DNA of 64,000 bases from Aphrocallistes beatrix (GCA_963281255.1 OY725501.1:1279674-1343673), one strand, 5' to 3'; shown: positions 21,570-33,746, counted from the stretch's first letter. Made by a program: numbers and translations. The notes: generated from the letters alone by a model not told the origin.

Positions 21570-22581
21570 CATAGCCTACTATATATAAGGCCTCAGAGTA
21601 ACTTGCGGATTTGGGACTAGGGATGCGGTAGAAGATGGTTGAACTAATACATGAACTGCCTTAAATCATTAACAAAGCATAATAGAACTTAGGAATATAT
21701 TACCAGCATATGTAAATATGGTGTCAAAGTACCTATATCCGTTGTAAAAAATTAGATTAGTCACTATATGGTTCCGCAATAGGGTATATTTGTGACAAAT
21801 ATGGTGATTTTCAGAGGTCGTTTAAGGGCACGTCTAGTGTTTTGATTATAAAACTTTTCGCATAGAACTAAGATGTGAATGGGTTAAGGCGAAAAATTTG
21901 GAATTTTTCCATGGAATGTTGCTATGGAAACGTGTTTGGTCAGTTGGAGTCGTATTTTGAAAACCGCGATAGCTAGACATTCAAATGTAATTCCATTTGA
22001 TAGTTAATATACTACTTCCTATTAAGCGATAATATAATTTCCAAGTCTAAATTAAATGGTTTACGAGATATTCGACAAATTACCAAATGTGGCCAATATG
22101 ATAAATTATATTATCGATTAATAGGAAGTAGTATATTAGCTATCAAATGGAATTAAATTTGAATGTCTAGCTATCCCGGTTTTCAAGATTGACCCCAAAT
22201 GACCAAAACACGTTTCCATAGCAACACTGGAATGTAGCAATATCCCATGAATAATTCCAAATTTTCGTATTAATAACCCATTCACAACTTAGTTATTTGC
22301 GAAAAGTTTTATAATAAAAACACTTAGAAGTGCCCTTAAACGACCACTGAAAATCACCAAATTTGTAACAAATATACCCTATTGCGCAACCATATGGTGA
22401 CTAATCTGAATTTTAACAACGGATTTGGGTACTTTGACCCCATATTGATATATGCTGGTAGTACATTCCTAAGCTCTATTGTGCTTTGTTAATGATTTAA
22501 GGCAGCTCATGTATTAGTTTATCCATCTTCCACCGCATCCCTAGTCAAATTACTCTGAGGCCTTATATACAGTAGGCTATG
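21570..22581. mobile_element. 1-kb fold-back element
   Basis: Two arms of about 470 bp, left 21570-22041 and right about 22102-22581, inverse of each other around a short loop. Ends are CATAGCCTACTATATATAAG and its inverse, with GGCCTCAGAGTAA next. The arms differ by scattered substitutions. Related single ends lie at 27205 and 45707. No coding potential. Confidence 0.9.
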
Positions 22582-22599
22582 GCTTATTGTATTTCAAAT

Positions 22600-23510
22600 G
22601 GTAAAACATTATCTTTGTTTCTAGATTATTCTAAGGGAGAATGTGAGCAAGGGCACTTTCATGACGCCGTTGCACGAAGACCTGCACAAGAAACTCGATC
22701 GATTTCACCATTATGTTCCGAATATCTCATTTTTACGTAACCAATAGCTTCAATAAAGGAAACTCACTTGTTCGAGTCGTGAGATGGAACCTGCTCAGAG
22801 CAGGTTCCAAATAATTAATAATTCGGAGGCATCCATCCACATTCAAAATTTTAACCTCTACGACGAGCCTGTCATTTCAAAGATTAACTCCATTACCCAT
22901 TCCTATGGGTATATACCCAGTGATGATGTTCAGACCCTCGACTCTGAATAGCTTTTATAAGATAATATGATATTAAGTACAGACTCTGTGTTTACAAAAA
23001 TTGATACTATACAGACTTAGTGTTTACATATAGACGGACTTAGCTGGCAACTAGCCAGCCAGATGAGTCTTAGATAGACCAAAGGTCTTTATATTTCCTG
23101 AAGATAAAATTAGCGAATGTATATACAAAGACACCATGACACAGCAGAACAGTCTCCTAAACCTTAACCCCATAATTAGAATCTGATTATCGCATGTGAT
23201 GTGATGTGTATCATCATATAATTAATTAACGCTGCACTTTATTTTACTACAGTAACATATTATTTCATCTAATAATATTAATTATAATCAATGTGTATTT
23301 GTATGCTAAGGAATAAATATTTTGTGTAGGTATTCCTGAGTGTACTTCAATTATCGATCATCTTATTCACTTCAATAAATTATATATATCGAAACACTGA
23401 AGAATAGAATCTAATACTTGTTCAAATACTAATTAAAAATTCCTTGAAGATGAGAGGTGGTTTAAATTAAATTTTGTTTCAATAACCTCACTTAACAAGT
23501 CTAAAGTGGG
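22600..23510. other. No gene seen
   Basis: AT-rich. A short hairpin GAACCTGCTCAGAGCAGGTTC lies at about 22788-22808. Nothing else recognised. Confidence 0.5.
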
Positions 23511-23517
23511 TTGGAAA

Positions 23518-23706
23518 CAGTGTTTGCCATATCATGAACAAAGTTCATAGATTTGACCATTTTCATGAACTTTTGAGTTGTGGTATGAACATTTTGGTTT
23601 TGGCAAGAAGTTTGCATGAACATTTAATGTTGTATGGCATGAACTTGGCATGAACATTTGAAGATATGCGGCATGAACATGCTAAACAACTCATCTGGCA
23701 ACACTG
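23518..23706. mobile_element. hAT-like MITE with CATGAAC repeats
   Basis: 189 bp; ends CAGTGTTTGCC and GGCAACACTG (inverse), flanked by GTTGGAAA (23510-23517) and GTTGAAAA (23707-23714), an 8-bp duplication with one difference. The interior is largely ATGAACAT-type short repeats. Confidence 0.75.
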
Positions 23707-23719
23707 GTTGAAAATAGAC

Positions 23720-26455
23720 ACATTCAATATAAGCAGCATAGTTGACGTTCAAAATTATGTAAATTTGATGTCAATCAGAATGTAATTACGCATAAATATG
23801 TATAAAATTAATATTTACTTATTAATAGCTCAAAGACTTATAAGCAAAGTAGACAAGAATGTAATAGAGAAGTCTGAGAAATCTATGGATGGTTATGTAT
23901 CAGAGAATCTAATAGAAATGTCTGAAAATTATACGGGTTGCTATGTAGTATACTGATTACTTATCAATAAATGTATGAACTTCCAGTACAAAAATCCATA
24001 GTATGCATAGGCATGTGTCTGAGGATTCTATAGAAAATATTTTTCCATGGTTTCATAATACACTGTCTAAAAATTCTATGCGTCTGAAAATTCTGCGCAA
24101 CAGAACCTCATTCACAAAGTTTTGCCACTCTGGACACTCTTTTTAATAGTAGCCCAATTTTTGTTTCAATCATCAATTATTCTATGTTCAAAATTTATAG
24201 ATATGAAAAAATGGCAAGTTCATTTATAAACGCCATGAATTTTTCATTCTAAATGACCAAGATTAACTAAGAGTCACATATCCATTAGATATCTCTCCAC
24301 ATCCTCTAGATTAAATACTATGCAGCAGCCTAGATAGATCCTTTTGTCGCAGGAATCACATGCTACCCATATATACCCTCTGAATAACGAGAAGACGATC
24401 AGAGCTGGAGAAACGATCGATTTAAACAATTTGAGTGTTCATTGAGAATGTCGTTTGGGAAGCTGTTACAGATTTTGTCACTCGCCAACAATAATCTACT
24501 ATTTATACTCCGCAATTCCTTGTGCCAGATTGTTATAAATAGCTAGCTCATTCTTATGGGCAATCGTCCACAAATTTGATGAACTGCTTCAATATGATTT
24601 GATCAAGAATTGCAGGAGATAATTGCTGAATTGAGAGATAACATCCTGGAGAAACCTGACGATTTCAGTAATCAGGAAATTTGTGTTCTGGAAATAGCTT
24701 ACTGCATTGACACAATGCTTATTAGTAGCGACATAAAAAGTTCTTAAATTTCGGGCTAAAACTGTAGATACCATCCAAATACTTTACTTTGAAACGCAGA
24801 AAACAAAATTTGGGATCACATAGAATCGGAGTCCCTAAAAGGGGATGAGTAAACCGATCACAAAAAACCCGCTGCTAAACTTAGGTGGTAAACACATTTA
24901 GGAAAATGGATTTCTGGGGGATATCTACACAGCCAGGAGTAAATCGCTAGATTGAGACCTTAATGTACTTGCAAATACTTATTAACTTGCACTAGTTAAG
25001 GGGTCAAATCTATATATATAATACATAGTTTTTATTCCCTACAGAAGAATATACGTGCAAATCAGGTCAATAGTAATTTAGGATAATATGAACAAATTTC
25101 AACCGTATCCTGTGGTTCGTATTAACAAGATTCTTATGTATTTTGCATTGTGTGTTTTGAAAAGTAAAGTGTCATGTTATGCAGTGAAAATTGATGCGTA
25201 TCAGTACACATTTGTTTCTTTTTCAAAACTCATAATGCAAAATACAGTTCTAGGTCATGATTTTCCAATTACAATCTTCAACCACCATAATAACCAAGAT
25301 GATGGAGTCTTACAAATTTTAAACCAAACTGTGCTCGAGACAGAACTTAATTGCCACCCTGCAGGAAGCGATACGTAGTAGCGTAGCCAGGGGGAGCACA
25401 TGACACGTTCCCACTGTAAGGATTTAATGTAAGACATTTTGCGAGAAATTATACACTACCTGGGTAGTCAGATTCGAACTCAAATAATTCGAATTAGTAT
25501 TATTAGAATATTCAATTATTAATTCAAATATTTTCAAATTATGTATCACTGCCACCCACACATCTTTGATGACTACTATACATTGGGGAAAAAATTACCT
25601 CTTGTGCCACAGGTTTAGAATTTTACTCATTGAATAGAGCAATTATTTAGATATCTCAATTATGACTAATTCCAATGTGTAGGTTTCGAATATTAAATCA
25701 GAATCTTAGTATCTCAAGTACTATTTGTATGCGAGAGAATTAAGTGTAGAAATGATTTAGCCACCTTCGGGATTTTATATAGGATGGTCAGATCATTGCA
25801 TTTTAAGTACTTTTTGAATTAGATTTTTGGTGGCATGAAAATAATTGCCATTTTGGTTGATTTTACAAAATGTACTTAATTTAAACTCGCGAATGAATAG
25901 CCTCATTTCTGTTAATGAATTCAATCGATTAGTGAAAAATTTTCAGGGTAATGAAAGGTATCTGGTGCTAAATCATCATGGAACAATGATTATAAAGAAA
26001 GGTATTTTTTACAGAAACAGTGAGACCTGAATTGTGATTTTCGCTGCGTACAAGGACACATTTTTGTTTTAGAAAACTCGCCATACAAAACACTGTACTC
26101 GGGCTAGACTAAAAAATCCTCAATCATTTACAATCTCTAAAGACTATCATAACTATGATTGTTCGCGTAGCAGAAAATCTATACACCTAATGATGTTTGT
26201 AGCAGAGCTTATGTATTACCTATATAATGAAGTATAAATTGTGCGGTGTTCCCAATAATGGCATACTAAATATATGGTTATATATGTCCTGACTGGGCAT
26301 TCAAACAAGAAAGCTAATTTTTAAATTCTAAGCGAAACTATTTCTCCAAATTGTCATCTATTGGATTGTATATGGGACACTCAAACATTATGGAGTAATA
26401 CATTTAAATCACTGATCACATTTATAGTTAATCCATTAAGGCCCCATTTAATAAT
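23720..26455. other. No convincing gene
   Basis: 2.7 kb of AT-rich sequence. A probable family D fragment lies at about 25600-25770. Open frames at 25088-25378 and 24589-24774 have no recognisable domain or codon signature and I do not call them. Confidence 0.5.
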
Positions 26456-26460
26456 GTGGA

Positions 26461-26825
26461 CACAAGCACGCTTCGTTTGCTTGCGCTGTGCGGCTGGCGG
26501 AAACTGTCAGCCGGAGCCGCACTTGGGACCCTAGGCTCACATTGATTAATTAAGGTAGAAAACTTCTCTAAACACGTCTGTCTTACTATTCTAACGATAT
26601 CACTCGAAAATCACAAAAACTTTTTTGATGCATAATGATAACCTAATAACAGTGATGAGTCATACTTTTTTGATGATGATTGTATCAAATATAAGATATA
26701 TTAATATACATTCTATCAAAATTTCAGCTTTCGATCACCTAAAATAGAGTTATAGTCGAAAACTGAATTTTCTAATTATAAAAAGGGAATCAATAATGTC
26801 ATAATTCCATGATGAGTCGATATTG
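26461..26825 (-). repeat. Family A repeat, minus orientation, truncated
   Basis: Begins at the GC-rich hairpin (CACAAGCACGCTTCGTTTGC, GGCTGGCGGAAACTG) and runs to TCCATGATGAGTCGATATTG. Its CRE block is mutated (TGATAACCTAATAAC). Confidence 0.8.
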
Positions 26826-26829
26826 ATTA

Positions 26830-27200
26830 TTGTTTGAATTTATAAATAAAAAGGGTTTATTCTTGCGAAATGTTTAATTTGTTCGAATTAGGATGTTGAC
26901 ACCTGTTTATCCCTGTTTTCAAAGGAGTTGTCGCTTGTGCAACTGTGTTTCAGTAGAATCGTCACCTGTTCGACTTTGTTTTTGGGGAAAGTTGTCACTT
27001 GTTTTACTCTGCTCGACTTTTTGTTTTATGATTATATGCTTTTTAACAGAGACAAATTATTAATAAAATATTATCTTGCAGCAGTCATTGGTCCAAATTG
27101 ACGAGATTATTGAGTTATGGTTGTACTATGTAACCCCGTAAACGTTGGAACTATATTTTTTAGGCTCGAAATGTCAATTCAAAAACCCAGAAATATATTA
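26830..27200. other. Short imperfect tandem motif, no gene
   Basis: Spaced repeats of GTTGTCACTTGTT-like sequence at 26925-27010. Nothing coding. Confidence 0.5.
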
Positions 27201-27204
27201 TATC

Positions 27205-27290
27205 ATAGCCTACTTAATATAAGGCCTGGTATCAACCTCAAAATTTTGGACTAGGGATGAAGTAGTGGATGGGAATTATTAGTAACCCAC
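27205..27290. repeat. Solo end of the CATAGCC fold-back family
   Basis: CATAGCCTACTTAATATAAG, then GGCCTGG and GGACTAGGGATGAAG, matching the ends of 21570-22581. No partner end nearby. Confidence 0.6.
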
Positions 27291-28089
27291 AAAGATCTTG
27301 TAAGAATTTCGCATGGTATAAGCTCAACAAACTTTAATCAACCTTTGTTTAATATTTGATTATTTAATTCATAAATATTTTAACTCAGTCCACTAAAAAT
27401 CAATTCTCTACACCTTTTTGACTTATAATTATATATTTTGTTTTATTATTAGCTGCTCTACTATCTTTTTTCACGATATCTACTGTTCTCTTTCCGGATG
27501 TAGAGTAACTATTCAACAGATCGTGTAAATTGTGAACCTGTTCCAGTAGTCAGATGAGATTTTATATTTGAACAAATTGATGATTCTGTGAAGAAAAACA
27601 TTAAGAACGGGACGGGACAGTTCATTCAAGAAGGCAGTGGGCCGTTGAGATGGGACTGGGGCCGGGGGGTTAATCCTTTTCAATCTTGTTACGAGTTCAC
27701 ACTCATTAAATTATATTAAGAAGTGCTGTTCTTGAGTTTAGTAAAGCCTACTTCCTGTAACGATGAATGAAACCCTCAAACATACCTTGGAAATGAATGC
27801 CAGTCAACTCGCACCACATTCCAACCCGTACCACATGCCAACTCATCCTACATACCAACTCGTACCAAGTCAACAGGAAATCCTGCTTTTCGCAGTGTTT
27901 TTACAGATATCTCATCCAGAATGCTATAGAAATCATACATTTCATTTTGGTATTTGATACGAGGTGACTGGATCCCTTGGAAACCACTTAAAGAATTTAC
28001 TTCTCGAAGATTGTGCATGGCGAAGTCATAGCAATTGATGATATACTTTATATGAGAAGATGAATACGATATCTTGTATATTTCTATTG

Positions 28090-28859
28090 TACTTAGGGCA
28101 TTCAAAAAGTTCTCATCTCATATCTGTATCTCAAATGATAGTGAAAATAGGATATTTCCGATTTGTCCATTGTATTCCTTAGGGGATCAGCTTCCAATTT
28201 ATATATTGGTTTATTTTAAAAGGACAATTATTGTGGTTCCTACATTAGATTTTTTGTGCATCGGTTTAGGGTAGTGTCGAAAAGTTGGAATCTCCCCATT
28301 GAAAATGGCTGAAAACTAAATTTGGAGAATAAAAGTTGTGAAAATCGTAGAATAAGGTCATTAAAAGGTTAAATAATTAAGAACCAATGTGAAAAAGTAA
28401 ACGGGAGGTGTTCAATAGTATTGCTCGTGTTGAAAAAATATCATGCTACTTTTAGTGGATTTTTTGTCAATTTTCGCCACTCAAAAAGTGGGACAAAAAT
28501 GGTAGTAAACCACTTCAAAACATAGTATTCCCTCAGCCTCAAACTATAATACTTCAGAAAATTCAATCTATATGTTAGTTGATGCGTAGAATTCGATGGA
28601 GGGATCAGTTTTAATCTAAATTTGCTCAGAACTGAAATATATCAAAGGGAACCCGAAAAATCACGTTCAAAGGGACTACCTTAAACCGATGTACAAAAAT
28701 ATAATGTAGGAACCACAACAATTGTCCTTGTAAAATAAACCAATATACAAGTTGGAAGCTGATCCCCTAAGGAATACAATAGACAAATAGAAAATATCCT
28801 ATTTTCACTATCATTTGAGATACAGATTTGGGATGAGAACTTTTTGAATGCCCTAAGTA
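28090..28859. mobile_element. TA-flanked long-TIR MITE, second copy
   Basis: 770 bp starting TACTTAGGGCATTCAAAAAG and ending with its inverse; the inverted arms extend about 190 bp (up to the TGCATCGGTTTAGG block). Same family as 732-1623, sharing ATTGTGGTTCCTACAT and GGGATCAGCTT blocks. Open frames 28074-28274 and 28681-28962 are the two arms read on opposite strands, not genes. Confidence 0.88.
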
Positions 28860-29392
28860 TATATGCAAACAGGCTGGTAATAAGGGAAAATATCATAATG
28901 AAACATATGGCAAGGATCCTAATACTTGGAATATAGTTAAAGGACCCATTACCATGTGTCATATATTATTCTAATGAAATCATATTGAAAACTCGGGATT
29001 CTCAATTCAGCTCTTGATGATAGGTTGGCAAAACTTCCTCTACTGTAGAAACAATTCTGTCTAGTACGGTATGAAGGAGTGAAGGCATCGCAGCAACACA
29101 ATAGTCTCCGGAGAAAAGAAATCCACAGTTTAGCGGGCACGAAAAGAACGATATTGAATGAAATCGATGCTGGACAGGCATTAGCCGACTGCTTACAAAA
29201 TCATCTATTTTACTGTTATTTTAACATAGTTTGTTACAAATGAAACAAAATATTGTTGTTCTGAATGATATTGAAAATTAATAAAGTTAAATTCAATTAC
29301 ATTGTTCGATTTAGTAGATAATATCAGGAAATGAAGTCTTGAGGACAATAAATAACTAAGCAGATATAGTTTTAAGAATTTAAATTCCCATC

Positions 29393-29400
29393 CTCTACTT
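29393..29400. other. Target-site duplication, left (CTCTACTT)
   Basis: Identical to 30834-30841, immediately outside the hAT termini. Confidence 0.9.
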
Positions 29401-30833
29401 CAGTGTTTCTCAACCTGAGGTACGCGAGATGTTTTTCAAGGGTACGCCGAGAGATTTCGAAAAGTTATAGAAATCCTAAAAAATAATTGCCAGATCAATA
29501 GTACCACTACCGAAGTCTTATTAACCTTTTGATATAGATTCGTCTAAAGTAAACAATTGTAATTGGCATCCTTTGACAATTAAAATGATATTAATACATT
29601 ACTGTATCCTAATTATCAGACAATAGTGGTTTACATTTGACACTGATTGGCGGCCTCGCATATTAACTAAATCAGGTAAATTTGTATAAAAGCTCGTTCA
29701 ACTTTTCACAATGAAATTTATTTGCATACTATAATATATCATTACAGTATTAATAAGATGGCAGAGTCATCAATCAAGGAATCGGTGAAAAAACATAAAT
29801 ATAATGATAATTATATTCAATATGGAATTCACAACTATACTGGAAAAGGATGCGAACATCCACAGTGCGTGGTGTGTTTTAAAGTTCTTTCTGAGCATAC
29901 AATGAAGCAAAGCCTGCTCAAGAGGCACCTTAGCGGTTGCCATCCGGAGTTATTAGATAGAGATGTTGAATTCTTCAGGCAGAAAGAAATAGGATTGAAA
30001 CGAGTTCGATTGGATAAGAGTGGTCATGTAAATAAACAAAATCAAGCAGCTCTTCGCGCCTCATACATGGTTGCTCTGAGGATCGCCAAAGAAGAATTCC
30101 CTCACACAATCGCAGAGAAGCTTATACTACCGTGTTGTAAGGACATTGTTCGCTGCTTAATTGGAGATGTTGAGGAAAGTGAAAAACTTGATGCATAGAA
30201 CATAAGACTAGTGAAGGCCCACCTGTTCTGCTTGTGGGAAGAGTTTCAATCTTACTTTCCAGACCTGAGTGAAATGAATGTTACATTAATTCGAAATCAG
30301 TTCATTGTAGAAGTCCGTTCACTACCCGGCGAGGTGCAAGATGAATTCGTGGAATTTGTTAACGATTCAACAGCAAAAGATGCATTTGAGACCTTACCAC
30401 TAATTAAGTTCTGGTCTAAAATGAGTGCGTACTACCCTAGTGTATGTACTATAGCTGTGAGTGGGTTGTTGATGTTTCCGAGTACTTATCTATGTGAACA
30501 AGGATTCTCTGCATTTTTCTTCATAAAAAACAGATTTTGTTCTCGGGTAAGCGTAGAGCCTGATCTTCGTATCGCTTTGTCTAAGACTGAACCCAGAATT
30601 GAAGCACTGGTGGAAGCTAAGCAAGCACAGCCCTCCCATTGAAAGTCTTTTATAATTTCCCCATTAAATAATGATATATTCTTCCAATTTTGCAAAGTCA
30701 TTATTTTACGGAATCTCGCCTGATTGTAACAGTTGTGACTGGAGTTACTAGACTCTTTTTTTATAATGAGGGGTACGTGACGCCTCGTCTTGAGGTAAAG
30801 TGTACACAGCCCAGAAAAGGTTGAGAACCACTG
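29401..30833 (+). mobile_element. hAT element, internally deleted, with 8-bp TSD
   Basis: 1433-bp element with TIRs CAGTGTTTCTCAACC (29401) and GGTTGAGAACCACTG (ends 30833) and perfect 8-bp flanks CTCTACTT on both sides. It holds a ZBED-type transposase frame (next entry). Length is far below an autonomous hAT because the catalytic middle is missing. Both termini and duplication are intact, so this copy transposed or was copied as a complete unit. Confidence 0.95.
29758..30642 (+). pseudogene. ZBED5-like hAT transposase lacking catalytic core
   Basis: A single reading frame of 294 codons from ATG at 29758 to the stop at 30640-30642, broken only by one in-frame TAG at 30196-30198. The N-terminal BED zinc finger shows CVVCFKVLSEHTMKQSLL and RHLSGCHPEL (Cys-x2-Cys ... 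His-x4-His), followed by ALRASYMVALRIAKEEFPHT, a hallmark of ZBED5/ZBED8/FAM200-like hAT proteins. The C-terminal dimerisation region has FWSKMSAYYPSV, then STYLCEQGFSAF and DLRIALSKTEPRIEALV, ending QAQPSH. Between them roughly 250 or more residues, including the RNase H-like DDE core, are absent. It could not catalyse transposition; a DNA-binding repressor role is conceivable but unsupported. Confidence 0.9.
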
Positions 30834-30841
30834 CTCTACTT

Positions 30842-31378
30842 CATCTATGGTACATTGTGTTGAGATTGACATTCCAATGAATGATGAAACAGCAACATCA
30901 ATTTCTCAATAATATAAGTTTGGATCATAGACATCTTTGTTAATTATTTTGAAACAGGAATAATCGATAGTTACCTACAAGTATCAGAGAGGAAAGATAT
31001 TTGCGACAACAGATAAATAACAAATATCTTAAGAAGTGGAAGAAAGGAAATCCTGCATGAAATGCATTGTCTCTAGGGATGGTTGCAAAGCTACTGCTAA
31101 CTAAACTTGAAAAGCAATTTAAAAACTTCAATGAAAAATCATAACCACACACAATCGTAATACCAATCTGAAGCCCATGGCTTAAAATCAAAATGCGAGA
31201 GTATTGCAAAGCCATCCCAGGAAAATCTCAAAAATATTTGATGATCTATCACGTGAAGATCCAGCTGCATGTGAGAAACCTTTTAAACGTCGCGAATCTT
31301 CCATGCACATATCAGGGAGAACATCGTAATGTTCTTATAAAACGGAAATACTTGATTGAACTAGTATTTCTTTGAGAC
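30842..31378. other. No gene seen
   Basis: AT-rich spacer between hAT elements; no coding domain recognised. Confidence 0.5.
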
Positions 31379-31393
31379 TTGGACCAAATTCAT

Positions 31394-31502
31394 ATGGAAT
31401 CTGCTAAGAAACGGAAGTATAATGAAGATTATATCAAATACGGATTAACATCCATACCTAAAGAGGAACAGGAACTACGACAATGTGTAGTATGTTATAA
31501 GG
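31394..31502 (+). pseudogene. hAT BED-finger fragment, cut by nested hAT
   Basis: MESAKKRKYNEDYIKYGLTS and LRQCVVCYKV match the start of the BED finger of the 29758 protein (KKHKYNDNYIQYG, PQCVVCFKV). The frame is cut after CVVCYKV by a new hAT end at 31503, so the second half of the zinc finger is gone. Confidence 0.8.
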
Positions 31503-31842
31503 TAGTGGTTCTCAACCGGCAGTGCACGCACCCCCTGGGGGTGCGAGAGACGATTCTGGGGGGTGCGGGAAAGTATAGCCACTTGATTAATATTTACTAA
31601 GTAATAACAAATATGTTCCATTTTGCCTACTCAATGAAGTGCATTGCTTAGCTTTTGCACATTTTATTGTATTCTTAGAAGTGCTTTTTCAAAATCATAT
31701 AATGTGTCAATCAATCATTTTATTGGATAGGCATAATGACGCTACCTTTATTAGTATGCTAATTCGCATTAATCCCTACACGCCTATAGTATATATACAC
31801 GTATAGTATTATCTAGGATAGTATTTTATATCTCTGATTTTT
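31503..31842. mobile_element. Left end of a nested hAT element
   Basis: TAGTGGTTCTCAACCGGCAG at 31503 is a hAT terminus of the same type as that at 29401. CACCCCCTGGGGGTGC just inside forms a small palindrome. The body continues to the assembly gap, so the right end and duplication cannot be checked. Confidence 0.7.
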
Positions 31843-32042
31843 NNNNNNNNNNNNNNNNNNNNNNNNNNNNNNNNNNNNNNNNNNNNNNNNNNNNNNNNNN
31901 NNNNNNNNNNNNNNNNNNNNNNNNNNNNNNNNNNNNNNNNNNNNNNNNNNNNNNNNNNNNNNNNNNNNNNNNNNNNNNNNNNNNNNNNNNNNNNNNNNNN
32001 NNNNNNNNNNNNNNNNNNNNNNNNNNNNNNNNNNNNNNNNNN
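31843..32042. other. Assembly gap (200 N)
   Basis: Exactly 200 N bases, probably a placeholder length. Peptides read across it are meaningless. Confidence 0.99.
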
Positions 32043-33324
32043 TCGTACTTCCACAAGTCCCTGTTCACGCTTCAAGGCAGTGATAAACTTCCAAATATTT
32101 GGATGGTGACAGCCAACAGTAGCATTGAAAGAGCGGTGCCATGCTTCAACTGCATTGGTTGTACGAGGTAACCCAAACGCCGTGTCGTAGTGATAGTTCC
32201 ACATCTCAATTGGGAACAAGGGATCCTGGTAGGTACCACCAGGGAGTTTGCGCCCCACATAGGTTTTCTCAAAGTATAGAACGAGACCAGTGGCTTGGGG
32301 CATTGGAAGTTCCTGTACTACATCACCAAACACCTCGAGTACATCAAAGGGTGAAGCAAAGGCGAGTGCTGGCAACAGGCGTAAGCGTAGGGCTAGTTCC
32401 TCATCTTGGTTGTAAGCAGCTTGCAGTCCTTCAGCTTGTACTTTGCGCCAGATATTCTGTGTGAGGTGAAAGAAGCAGCACTTCACCTGTGTACCAGGCC
32501 ACACCTGCTGGAAACTGTTAATGGCAGCCTTCTCAAAGTCCATAAGCATCCGAGATGGCTAAGTATTAGGACAGAGTAACTGGATCTGTTGCCACATCCG
32601 TGTGTACATAGGTAGCTTGGGTTTTATTAGGTAGGAGGATGAACAGGCTAGGTAAAAGATGGCCATCCTTTAGGGGCTCCGGTCCTCCTCGGAGTGCATG
32701 CAACACATACACTTGGGCAAAGAGGTTAGGAGCTGTCTTAAAGGTACCATCAGCAAGCCAGCACTGGGATGCTTGCAACATATCCAGGTTACGCTGTGTA
32801 CCAAAGATGAGAATTCTCTGCGGCTCCGGACCAGAGTCGTAGAGCAAGAATTGCTCTTCCTTCGCTGTCTGCTGGTATTCAGGAGGAAGGTTGAGCTCCT
32901 CAAGGGTAGTTGGTTGTATTGGAACAGCTAGCACTCGTTCCCTCTGACGCTGTATCGTACGCTTTAAACTGTCCAGCTTAGGCAGCTTAGCAGCCGTACC
33001 CTCAGATACCGTGAGGAGACTTTCCCCTACTATGCTGTGTAAACTATCCCGGGTTTCCTCTGCTTTCCTTTTAATGCCTATCTTAGCCTCACGACAACTT
33101 ACCTCCTGTTCATCTGGTCCATGGAGATGCTCATTGGTTCGTCTGACTATATCCATACCCTTCGTAAGAACCCTTGCTTTGCAAATTCCTCTCTTTACGC
33201 ATTGCCAGTGCTTCACATCTACTCTCCTCTGTCTGTCATATAGATAACCTCCTTCTACTAGTTTTTCTCCTCCTCTACAAGATCTGATCAGCCGAAACGG
33301 CTGATCAGGAGGGTCTTCTGTCAT
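32043..33324 (-). pseudogene. FLYWCH and MULE transposase-domain protein
   Basis: Minus-strand gene of the FLYWCH/MULE type, a Mutator-derived transposase family. N-terminal FLYWCH zinc finger (residues about 25-75): YLYDRQRRVDVKHWQC, CKARVL and the His pair in NEHLHG. Next a helical linker, then the MULE domain: CWLADGTFKTAPNLFAQVYV (first Asp), MLMDFEKAAINSF (second Asp), CCFFHLTQNIWRKVQ (C/H motif) and TNAVEAWHRSFN (catalytic Glu). The frame changes near 32605 (after TYVH; the other frame continues with RMWQQIQLLCPNT) and a TAG follows at about 32556-32558. So there is one frameshift and one nonsense codon in an otherwise open 1.28 kb, either recent decay or sequencing error. The 3' end runs into the gap. 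Confidence 0.9.
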
Positions 33325-33660
33325 TCACTGTCCAAATCGAAAAATCAGCCAATATGAGTCAAGAGTTAAATTGGTTAGATTATTTACTTGCTCCTATTTA
33401 TTTCATTGGAATTCAAACAGCTGACAACTTGTTTACGAGAAACCTGTAAGTATCTGCTGATTATTTCATTACAATGGAAGTTCTAGAAAGTATTTAACAG
33501 GATGAGAATTCTAATTTCAAACTGTGAGAGCTCATTTGTCATGATTATGCAAACTATATTCGAACAAACATGTGTTTTGGTGCTTTTTTTTAATTTTTAA
33601 ATTTAATGCTACAATTAAATTAATCTTATGATGTATTTAATTATCTCCATGAAAATTAGC
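33325..33660. other. Upstream flank of the MULE gene, nothing recognised
   Basis: AT-rich. No TIR identified. Confidence 0.4.
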
Positions 33661-33671
33661 CAATCAAATTA

Positions 33672-33746
33672 GTAGCGAAATGTCGTGTAGCGAATTGTCG
33701 TGTAGCGAAATGTCGTGTAGCGAATTGTCTGTAGCGAAATGTCGGT
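33672..33746. repeat. 15-bp minisatellite
   Basis: About five units of GTAGCGAAATGTCGT with AAA/AAT alternation. Confidence 0.85.

Noticed and set aside
22788-22808. GAACCTGCTCAGAGCAGGTTC as a bacterial-type operator or terminator
   Set aside because: A single short palindrome in eukaryotic intergenic DNA with no context.
25088-25378. 96-codon open frame in an otherwise empty region
   Set aside because: No domain, no codon signature and no splice context; expected by chance at this length in AT-rich DNA.
27763-27957. 64-codon frame with LAPHSNPYHMPTHPTYQ
   Set aside because: The peptide stems from a short local repeat (CCAACTCGTACCA-like) and no homology is recognised.
28074-28962. Pair of similar small proteins on opposite strands (ILVYFKRTIIVVPT and ILVYFTRTIVVVPT)
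   Set aside because: They are the two inverted arms of one MITE.
31826-32549. Long minus-strand frames running through the N block
   Set aside because: The residues across 31843-32042 are unknown bases; only the part above 32042 is real coding sequence.
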